Shown here in pieces: positions 1 to 5,282 of a DNA stretch of 5,573 bases; positions within the stretch are counted from its first letter, which is position 1, and each line of letters starts with the position of its first letter. The notes under the pieces were generated by a model. That model made no database searches, had not been told where the DNA came from, and saw nothing but the letters and a program-made list of their open reading frames with translations. Made by a program: the position numbers and the translations under genes. Source of the stretch: Clostridia bacterium (GTDB taxonomy: Bacteria > Aerophobota > Aerophobia > Aerophobales > AE-B3A); assembly GCA_009618505.1 (NCBI GenBank), contig WJOQ01000130.1, positions 1-5,573 on the forward strand. The letters are read 5' to 3'.

Positions 1-527
1 ATTCGTTGCTTGACGCTAGTCTCAATATCCTGACGAGAGCTGGAAGAAGCGGTAACAATATGCACCTTTACCCCCAGGGTTGTTCCATTCATACCGATGG
101 GCTCTTTAACTTCATTTCGCCCATTAATAATGAACTCCTGGGGGAGAATATGAATAATCTCTCTATCTGAAGGAAGAGTAATATGCGAGGCTTCCTGCAA
201 TACCTTTTCTACATCTTTAGCGGTAATTACTTTGTCTTCTTTTTCTACCTTAACAAAACCCTGGTTGTCTGTCGCCTGAATATGGTTACCGGCGATGCCA
301 ACCCATACCCGCTTTACCTTCAAGCCTGCTTGGGCCTCTGCCTTCTTGATAGCTTCCTCAATCATAGAAGAAATTTTACTAATATCGGTAACCACCCCTT
401 TACTTATTCCCTGAGAAGGAGCTGTCCCTATGCCCAGGATTTCAAATTCCTCCTTTTCCCTTATTCTAGCTATAAGAACACAGACTTTAGTAGTTCCAAT
501 GTCTAGCCCCACTACAAGCTCATCCAA
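1..527 (-). CDS. ftsA: Cell division protein FtsA, N-terminal part (runs off window start)
   Basis: FtsA is the actin-like ATPase that anchors FtsZ to the inner membrane and recruits later divisome proteins. The 175 complete codons visible open with an actin-type phosphate-1 motif (GLDIGTTKVCVLI, about residues 7-19), followed by the characteristic GISKGVVTDI and VWVGIAGNHI stretches. The SHS2/1C subdomain begins with REIIHILPQEF and continues to EPIGMNGTTL and KVHIVTASSSS. The membrane-binding C-terminal helix lies outside the window. No ATG fits. I place the start at TTG (525-527), because an AGGAG lies 9 nt upstream (537-541) and the protein then begins with the usual short lead before the GLDIGTTK motif. 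It follows ftsQ with a single base between stop and start, so translation is probably coupled. The first 21 bases of the window, still in this reading frame, match a repeat found in the murB/rnfE intergenic region. Confidence 0.95.
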   Translation of the reverse strand, partial: MDELVVGLDIGTTKVCVLIARIREKEEFEILGIGTAPSQGISKGVVTDISKISSMIEEAIKKAEAQAGLKVKRVWVGIAGNHIQATDNQGFVKVEKEDKVITAKDVEKVLQEASHITLPSDREIIHILPQEFIINGRNEVKEPIGMNGTTLGVKVHIVTASSSSRQDIETSVKQR

Positions 528-528
528 T

Positions 529-1251
529 TCAATTCTCTCCTACAATGATTTGCTCATTAAAACGAATGTCTATATATTTAAGGCCCTCTTCTTTTTCTCT
601 ATAAACCTCCAGAAGAGAAGGAAGATAAGAAAGATAATCCAGATAATCACCTTTCCCCAAGTAAATTTTAATCCCGCTTTCCAGTACTCCGACCAGAGTA
701 TGTCCATTTCTTACATCGAGCTGGAAAAAAGGAAGCCCTAATTGTTGAGCCATAAGTAAAATATTTACCTCCCTGCTCAGCTTTTCTTCCAGGGAAAAAG
801 AACTAGCCACCCTAATTAGAGGAAGATTCATCGAATCTATTGTTTTCTTTATGATTACGCCATCATCACATACTTCAAAAAGTTCCTTCTCTCTGCTTAA
901 GCAGGCAAAGGGTAATCTCTCCTCCACTACAATAAGGACCTTTGCCGGAAGAATTCTCCTGATTTCTACTCTTTTGATTTGCGATTTTGAAGCTATTGAC
1001 CGGGATATTTCTTTGATATTCACAGCAAAGATAGACCTCTTAAGAGGAACGTTAGCCCACCCCAGGATCTGGTCATTTGATAACCTACTATTCCCCTGAA
1101 CAGCAACTTCCTTAACTTCAAAATAAGGGGCAGTGAGAAGGAATCTCCTCATTCCCCATCCTAATACACATAAAATAGCCAAAAATATAAGGATTCTTAC
1201 TCTCTTCCTTCTTTTTCTCTGAGAAAAGGATAAAACTGTTCTCTTTCTCAC
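529..1251 (-). CDS. ftsQ: Cell division protein FtsQ (DivIB family)
   Basis: FtsQ/DivIB is a bitopic inner-membrane protein that links early and late divisome components through the FtsQ-FtsL-FtsB complex. The 240-residue product has a very basic cytoplasmic N-terminus (about 1-19, rich in Arg/Lys) and one membrane span (about 20-38). A POTRA-like domain follows (about 43-112: YFEVKEVAVQGNSRLSNDQI, then KRVEIRRILPAKVLIVVEER). The C-terminal FtsQ domain includes PFACLSREKELFEVCDDGVI and ends in the family-typical YIDIRFNEQIIV. The start codon is GTG. The upstream in-frame stop at 1282-1284 leaves no ATG alternative, and only a weak GGGTAAG-type ribosome site precedes it. It lies between murB and ftsA, as in many dcw clusters. 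FtsQ sequences diverge strongly, so the assignment rests on architecture, size and position as much as on motifs. Confidence 0.92.
   Translation of the reverse strand: MRKRTVLSFSQRKRRKRVRILIFLAILCVLGWGMRRFLLTAPYFEVKEVAVQGNSRLSNDQILGWANVPLKRSIFAVNIKEISRSIASKSQIKRVEIRRILPAKVLIVVEERLPFACLSREKELFEVCDDGVIIKKTIDSMNLPLIRVASSFSLEEKLSREVNILLMAQQLGLPFFQLDVRNGHTLVGVLESGIKIYLGKGDYLDYLSYLPSLLEVYREKEEGLKYIDIRFNEQIIVGEN
537..541 (-). promoter_or_regulatory. Shine-Dalgarno for ftsA, inside the end of ftsQ
   Basis: AGGAG on the minus strand, embedded in the last ftsQ codons (Val-Gly-Glu). It sits 9 nt before the TTG at 525-527 and is the main reason for choosing that non-ATG start. Its position inside ftsQ suggests coupled translation of the two division proteins. 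Confidence 0.6.
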
Positions 1252-1296
1252 TCTTACCCAATTTTTTCTATGATTAGGTGGTCAAGCTTGTTTCCA

Positions 1297-1335
1297 GTTT
1301 GCTTCGCCCTCTTTCGGACTCCTGGCCATGACAGG
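1297..1335. repeat. Possible decayed dispersed palindromic repeat in the murB-ftsQ gap
   Basis: The roughly 100-bp gap between murB and ftsQ contains a GC-richer block. On the minus strand it reads CCTGTCATGGCCAGGAGTCC, then GAAAGAGGGCGAAGCAAAC. This resembles, from memory, the short interspersed repeat seen in many uncultivated and thermophilic bacterial genomes (pattern TGTCATTGCGAGGAGCCC, then a GGGCGAAGCAATC arm). Only weak pairing remains within it (CCTG with CAGG, CC with GG), so if it is that element it is degenerate. No gene, clear promoter or terminator is visible in the gap. The family assignment is an inference from pattern similarity; only the block itself is directly seen. Confidence 0.4.
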
Positions 1336-1353
1336 TAAAGAAGCATCAAGGAA

Positions 1354-2250
1354 CTAGATTACCTCTAGTTCTAACTCCAGGGATATAGCAAATTTATCTT
1401 CAACCTTTTTCCTGACTTTTTCTATTAAACTAATCACATCTCGAGCAGTAGCATTTCCCTTGTTAATTATGAAATTAGCGTGTTGGAGGGAGACCTGGGC
1501 ATTCCCGACCTTCATTCCAAGACAACCTGCTGCTTCAATAAGAAATCCGGCAGGATGAGAGGAGGGATTCTTGAATATACATCCGGCGGAAGAAAAAGAG
1601 AGAGGCTGGGTTAGAGTCCTCCTTTCTCTTGCTTGTCTTGAACGCAAGATTATCTCCTCTTTCTTTCCTGGCCATAATTCCAACCTAACCTCGATTATAA
1701 CCCAATCTTTATTATCTAAAAAAGTGCTTGTTCGATAACCGAAATCGATATTCTTTTTGGAAAGAACCAAACAATTATTATTCCCATCCAGCACCTTAAC
1801 CGATAAAACTTTCTCAGACAAGCTCTTTCCAAAAGCACTGACGTTTTTGGCTATCGCTCCCCCTACTGTTCCGGGTATTCCCAGCAAAGATCCCAGGCCA
1901 GGAAAACTCTTCTTGGCGGCAAAGTCTATTAAAGTAGCCAATTCCACTCCTGCTCCTACCCTTACCTGGTTTCCATTATTTACTATCGACTTAAAGGACT
2001 CGCCTAACTTAATTATTACTCCTCTGAACCCTTTATCCCTCACTAATAGCTTGCTTCCGTTGCCCATAATAAAAAAAGGAAGATTTCCTTTCCTACAGAA
2101 AGATAAAACTTTCTTAAGATCATCTAAATCCTCTGGGATAACAAACAAATCAGCTAAACCCCCTATCTTTATAGAAGTCAGCTCCTTGGTCGGCTGATTA
2201 ATGACTACCCTGCCTTTAATCCTTGGTTTATCTTTTTCCTTGCTCTGCAT
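1354..2250 (-). CDS. murB: UDP-N-acetylmuramate dehydrogenase MurB
   Basis: MurB is the cytoplasmic FAD flavoenzyme that reduces UDP-GlcNAc-enolpyruvate to UDP-MurNAc with NADPH, the second committed step of peptidoglycan precursor synthesis. The 298-residue protein has the FAD-binding PP-loop region (IMGNGSKLLVRDKGFRGVII, 61-80) and GLGSLLGIPGTVGGAIAKN (118-136). It also has the FGYRTSTF motif with the substrate-binding Arg (R173), and the C-terminal substrate domain with SSAGCIFKNP (220-229), AGFLIEAAG and GNAQVSLQHANFIINKGNAT. It ends in LELEVI, holding the conserved C-terminal Glu. The short form with the GYRxSxF motif fits the type II group. Position 224 is Cys where the E. coli enzyme has the proton-donating Ser229. 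The ATG start has AAGGAG (2264-2269) 13 nt upstream, slightly far, plus AGAGG very close. It is the first gene after a good promoter and probably heads the murB-ftsQ-ftsA unit. Confidence 0.97.
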   Translation of the reverse strand: MQSKEKDKPRIKGRVVINQPTKELTSIKIGGLADLFVIPEDLDDLKKVLSFCRKGNLPFFIMGNGSKLLVRDKGFRGVIIKLGESFKSIVNNGNQVRVGAGVELATLIDFAAKKSFPGLGSLLGIPGTVGGAIAKNVSAFGKSLSEKVLSVKVLDGNNNCLVLSKKNIDFGYRTSTFLDNKDWVIIEVRLELWPGKKEEIILRSRQARERRTLTQPLSFSSAGCIFKNPSSHPAGFLIEAAGCLGMKVGNAQVSLQHANFIINKGNATARDVISLIEKVRKKVEDKFAISLELELEVI

Positions 2251-2288
2251 GGCCTCTTTTCTTCTCCTTCATCAGATAAGATTTTGTA

Positions 2289-2317
2289 ATTCTATTCTAA
2301 CTTCCCTTACAAGTCAA
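2289..2317 (-). promoter_or_regulatory. Predicted sigma70-type promoter for murB
   Basis: On the minus strand, a TTGACT -35 box (2312-2317), a 17-nt spacer and a TAGAAT -10 box (2289-2294). Five of six bases match the consensus in each box. A transcript starting near 2282 would have a leader of about 32 nt before the murB ATG, containing AAGGAG. Assigned by eye from consensus only. Confidence 0.6.
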
Positions 2318-2347
2318 GAAGTGCCGAAGGACGATTTCTTCTTTTCA

Positions 2348-2371
2348 AGCGACTAGCGACAAGCAACGAAT
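2348..2371. repeat. Degenerate 7-bp tandem repeat, related to bases 1-21
   Basis: Three consecutive heptamers, AGCGACT, AGCGACA and AGCAACG, lie between the two divergent promoters. Bases 2351-2371, read on the minus strand, match bases 1-21 on the plus strand at 20 of 21 positions (one mismatch in the middle). The second copy lies inside ftsA. The match stops at the window edge on one side, so its full length is unknown. Confidence 0.6.
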
Positions 2372-2372
2372 C

Positions 2373-2401
2373 TTGACTTATTGGATAAAAGGAGATAAAA
2401 T
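2373..2401 (+). promoter_or_regulatory. Predicted sigma70-type promoter for rnfE
   Basis: A TTGACT -35 box (2373-2378), a 17-nt spacer and a TAAAAT -10 box (2396-2401). The expected transcript start near 2408 gives a leader of about 23 nt containing the AGGAG used by rnfE. The -35 regions of this promoter and the murB promoter share a perfect 9-bp inverted repeat (TCTTGACTT). Confidence 0.6.
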
Positions 2402-2430
2402 GTTTTTATCAGTCTCAGGAGAGATAAGGA

Positions 2431-3075
2431 ATGAGTTCGTATCGGCTCTATGCTCAATTCATTAAAGGCATATGGAAGCAAAACCCTGCCCTTGTTCTAC
2501 TTCTGGGAATGTGTCCCACCCTGGCCATTACTAACTCAGCCATAAACGGACTCTCTATGGGAGCAGCAGTCACCTTTGTTCTTATATGCTCCGGAATAGT
2601 CATTTCTTCTATAAGAAAACTAATTCCTCAGGAAGTAAGAATTGCCACCTTTACCATAATCATCGCCAGTTTTGTCACTGTAATTGATTACATTCTTAAG
2701 GCAAATCTTCCTGCCATCAGCAAAGCTCTGGGCCCTTATATTCCTTTGATTGTAGTCAACTGCATAATACTGGGAAGGCAGGAGGCTTTTACTTCCAAAA
2801 ATCCAATTCCACCTTCATTGGCTGATGCTTTAGGAATGGGACTTGGATTTACTCTGGCTTTGGTTATTCTGGGAAGCATAAGAGAGCTACTGGGTTCGGG
2901 GTCTATATTTGGCTATCAGATTCTAGGTTCTTATTTTAGACCCTGGGTAATAATGATCCTCCCGCCGGGAGCTTTTCTCACCCTGGGAATACTAATAGGA
3001 ATAATGAATACCCTTTCAAAAAAGTCCTTCAGAATAAAGCTCTTGGGAGGCAAACCGAAGAGTATCAAATCGTGA
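2431..3075 (+). CDS. rnfE: Rnf electron transport complex subunit E (RnfE/RsxE)
   Basis: RnfE is an integral inner-membrane subunit of the Rnf complex, which couples ferredoxin:NAD+ electron transfer to Na+ or H+ translocation. It forms an inverted-topology pair with RnfA and is homologous to NqrD. The 214-residue protein is almost entirely hydrophobic, with about six membrane spans. Family signatures include IKGIWKQNP (11-19), LLGMCPTLAITNSAINGL (24-41), the segment IPLIVVNCIILGRQEAFTSKN (residues 104-124), LGMGLGFTLALVILGSIREL (134-153) and LPPGAF. Cys28 and Cys111 match the two conserved Cys that, in the NqrD/NqrE pair, ligate an iron centre in mid-membrane. AGGAG (2418-2422) sits 8 nt before the ATG. 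The gene is the usual length but stands alone: murB is divergent on one side and a convergent porV-like gene on the other. No rnfA, B, C, D or G is next to it, although in most genomes these form one operon. Confidence 0.95.
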   Translation: MSSYRLYAQFIKGIWKQNPALVLLLGMCPTLAITNSAINGLSMGAAVTFVLICSGIVISSIRKLIPQEVRIATFTIIIASFVTVIDYILKANLPAISKALGPYIPLIVVNCIILGRQEAFTSKNPIPPSLADALGMGLGFTLALVILGSIRELLGSGSIFGYQILGSYFRPWVIMILPPGAFLTLGILIGIMNTLSKKSFRIKLLGGKPKSIKS

Positions 3076-3121
3076 ATGGTGAATCAGTCAGAAATTTAAC
3101 AATAGATTCCAAAAAACGCGC

Positions 3122-4006
3122 TTAGAAGCTCATCCCCAATGACACCTTGTGGGTGTTGCCCAGCTCTCCGTAAGGTACATAGGCATAGTCAAATCGAATT
3201 TTGCCTTTATCAAAACCCAATCCAGCCGTGAGACCTTCTCCAATATCCTGATTGGTTTTATAACCAGCCCGCAGAGCTATGCCATCAATTATCCACCACT
3301 CTATCCCAGCACAATAATACAGATCATTATCTGTAGGTTTGGCTACATCCAGAGCTAAGAGCAAGGACTGCCAGGTATATGCCATGCCTATTTTTGCGAC
3401 AAAGGGTAAAGGGTCGCTCCCTAATTGGCCACCTATATTCTGAAGAGCCAGCCCAAGAGAGAGGGATTCGCTGGTCTCAAAAAGAAGCCCAAAATTAGCC
3501 GCATAGGTACTCTTTATATCATCAGCAATAGTATCCTGGACTAATCCTGCACTTATTCCCCATATGAACTTTTCACCAACTCTATTGGCATACCCTAAAT
3601 GATAATTGAGTGCGGAAGCTGTAAAAGTCCCGGTAGGCTCACCAGCCTCATCCCTACCATCAAAATCTCCCATGTCTACATAATTAATACCCCCAGCTAC
3701 AATTCCTTCCCCGGAGAGAGGAAAGCCTATACCAAAATAACCCTGATTTATTCCAGCAAACCACATATTATAAGTAGCTGAAAGTTGACCTTTTTCCATT
3801 TTAGCCAGACCAGCTGGATTCCAATATAAAGAGGTGCTGTCATCAACTATGGCAGTAAAAGCATCCCCCATGGCAGCAGCTCTCGCTCCCACTCCTATCT
3901 TTAAAAAGTTAGCCCCGGTGGTCCCCGGACCGTTTGCATAGCAAACAGAACTGAGGATGATAATTAACATTATTATTACTAGCACACTCCACAATCTTTT
4001 TCTCAT
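3122..4006 (-). CDS. PorV/PorQ-family outer-membrane beta-barrel protein
   Basis: In Bacteroidota the type IX secretion protein PorV (LptO) is a FadL-like outer-membrane barrel that binds the C-terminal signal of secreted cargo; relatives of unknown role occur in many other diderms. The 294-residue product has a clear signal peptide (MRKRLW, a hydrophobic core to about residue 20, likely cleavage after CYA at 24). The N-terminal family signature follows: ANFLKIGVGARAAAMGDAFT (32-51) and DDSTSLYWNPAGLA (55-68). Alternating amphipathic strands ending in aromatic residues then run to a C-terminal Phe (VSLGMSF), as in outer-membrane barrels. AGGAGG lies 7 nt before the ATG. It begins 31 bp after a protease gene with a sorting-like C-terminal domain and is on the same strand, suggesting an operon. 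Family membership is firm; a true PorV role in secretion is inference. The 46-bp gap to the convergent rnfE holds no obvious terminator hairpin. Confidence 0.88.
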   Translation of the reverse strand: MRKRLWSVLVIIMLIIILSSVCYANGPGTTGANFLKIGVGARAAAMGDAFTAIVDDSTSLYWNPAGLAKMEKGQLSATYNMWFAGINQGYFGIGFPLSGEGIVAGGINYVDMGDFDGRDEAGEPTGTFTASALNYHLGYANRVGEKFIWGISAGLVQDTIADDIKSTYAANFGLLFETSESLSLGLALQNIGGQLGSDPLPFVAKIGMAYTWQSLLLALDVAKPTDNDLYYCAGIEWWIIDGIALRAGYKTNQDIGEGLTAGLGFDKGKIRFDYAYVPYGELGNTHKVSLGMSF

Positions 4007-4037
4007 CGATTTACCTCCTGAGATATCTTCAAAGCTC

Positions 4038-5282
4038 TTATTTCACAACAAATTTCCCCTTGAAGTCTTTAACTGTATAGAAATACACCCCTCTGGCTAC
4101 TCGATTACCCTGCTCATTTCTACCATCCCACGAAACCTTACTAGCCCCGTATATCTCGTCCAGAGTTTTCACCAGTTCTCCTGCAAGGTTGTAAATTCGG
4201 ATCTCGGCGTACGGAATAGAGGTCCCCCAAAAAGTTAAGATAGAATCAGAAAGAGAGACCGGGTTGGGAAAAGGTACTGCCCCAGTTGGAATAACAGTTA
4301 CAGATACCTCTACAGTTTTGGTTCCACCATTGGAGGTCACGGTTACCGTTCCTGTATAGGGGGTAAGGCTTTCTGTCAATCCATTTGTATCAACAGTTAC
4401 AGAAATAGTGTTATCATTACCTTCAAAGCTGGTTAAGCTGACAGCTATCCAATCTCGGTTATCGCTGATGTTTCCACTCAAAGTTCCCCCACCCACATTA
4501 TAGCCTCTAAAAGTCATTATCTTAGAGGAGCTCGTTCCCATCTCACCAAAATCCAGAGAGGAAGGGTCAACTTCCAGAACAGGGGAAACGGTTGTAAAAG
4601 TAACATCAAGAGTCTCGAAGTAGAGACTATAATAGAGGCCGTCCATCACAAAGTAGTTATCATAGTCCATATTCATATCAAGGCGAAAAAGTCCGTTTGG
4701 ACGACCGCTAGTAGTACCCCAGCTGTTCAAGATAGTCCAATATGAATTGTTGGGATCGGTATCGTCATAGCCTACACATAGAACCGCATGACCACCACCA
4801 TTATCAATCCATGTATGTCCGGAGGAAAAATCTGGATTCCAAATGGCAGTTTCTGGTTGGTTCCACCAGAAATCACGGAAATTATCCCAATCACTATCAT
4901 TCGGCAGATAAAAGGAAAACCATTCGGCTTTGTTTTGATGGAGAACATTTTTGATATTGGCGATGGCTTGTTCTTGAGTCAGACCGTGGGTTCCTATTGC
5001 TGTATCGACACAATTGGTAATGGGGTAGTTGGGCGAGGTTGAAATGGTTCCGCAGGGAACAGTCGTCGAGTCCCCACAGCTTTGAGCCCCGTCCTGCCAA
5101 TGAGCATTAGCGTTCGACCAAGGGATAGCAAACCCCTCAGCTTGGTACCAGCCCGCGAACTCATCCAAGTTACCTCCGCAGCAAGCCCACCAGCAGGAGG
5201 TCAAGTATTGAGTAGAGAGGCGGTCTTTACCCCCCCCCCCTGAACGTCTAGAGCTATCCCTAGAATTCCTGTACCAGACCAA
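4038..5282 (-). CDS. Secreted papain-like (C1A) cysteine protease, 3' part after a frameshift: catalytic His/Asn, Ig-like domain, FlgD-Ig/sorting-like C-terminus
   Basis: This frame carries most of the protease gene. Its first codons (from the ATG at 5280-5282 to the G tract at 5230-5240) are an out-of-frame reading of the upstream catalytic region, so true homology starts at the glycines near residue 15. From there, DRLSTQYLTSCW and ACCGGNLDEFAGWYQ match the papain SEQxLxxC / CxGG region. The catalytic His is in GGGHAVLCVGYDD (H165) and the catalytic Asn in YWTILNSWGT (N186). Residues about 233-331 form a BACON-like beta-sandwich (LEVDPSSLDFGEMG, GGGTLSG, GTVTVTSNGGTKTVEV). Residues about 337-414 are a FlgD-Ig / type-A-sorting-like domain: FPNPVSLSDS, IRIYNLAGELVKTL, SWDGRNEQGNRVARGVYFYT, KGKFVVK. 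Cys at 70, 77 and 91 may form disulfides. The product is presumably exported; substrate is unknown. Stop is TAA at 4038-4040, and the PorV-like gene follows 31 bp later. Confidence 0.88.
   Translation of the reverse strand: MVWYRNSRDSSRRSGGGGKDRLSTQYLTSCWWACCGGNLDEFAGWYQAEGFAIPWSNANAHWQDGAQSCGDSTTVPCGTISTSPNYPITNCVDTAIGTHGLTQEQAIANIKNVLHQNKAEWFSFYLPNDSDWDNFRDFWWNQPETAIWNPDFSSGHTWIDNGGGHAVLCVGYDDTDPNNSYWTILNSWGTTSGRPNGLFRLDMNMDYDNYFVMDGLYYSLYFETLDVTFTTVSPVLEVDPSSLDFGEMGTSSSKIMTFRGYNVGGGTLSGNISDNRDWIAVSLTSFEGNDNTISVTVDTNGLTESLTPYTGTVTVTSNGGTKTVEVSVTVIPTGAVPFPNPVSLSDSILTFWGTSIPYAEIRIYNLAGELVKTLDEIYGASKVSWDGRNEQGNRVARGVYFYTVKDFKGKFVVK

Noticed and set aside
183..741. Two plus-strand open frames of about 100 codons opposite ftsA and ftsQ
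   Set aside because: They lie antisense to clearly conserved division genes and encode low-complexity, Phe/Ser-rich sequence with no family resemblance.
1321..1335. CCTG…CAGG inverted repeat after murB as a terminator
   Set aside because: Four-base stem without a U-tract; better explained as part of the repeat-like block.
1757..2197. 146-codon plus-strand open frame opposite murB
   Set aside because: Shadow of MurB codons; rich in Pro/Leu/Ser with no recognisable domain.
2400..2465. Short open frame (21 codons) with AAGGAG upstream, overlapping the start of rnfE, as a possible leader peptide
   Set aside because: Its ATG overlaps the -10 box of the predicted rnfE promoter, so the transcript would begin after it; the peptide has no notable composition.
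3076..3121. Bidirectional terminator between the convergent rnfE and PorV-like genes
   Set aside because: No stem of useful length followed by a U-run is visible on either strand; only a short A-run (AAAAAA) is present.
4742..5100. Overlapping open frames on both strands within the protease gene
   Set aside because: The protease frame holds the His-containing catalytic region here; the alternatives lack domain features and any ribosome site.
5230..5240. Programmed ribosomal frameshifting at the G tract
   Set aside because: No slippery heptamer with a downstream stimulatory structure was evident, and replication slippage or a read error explains the tract more simply.
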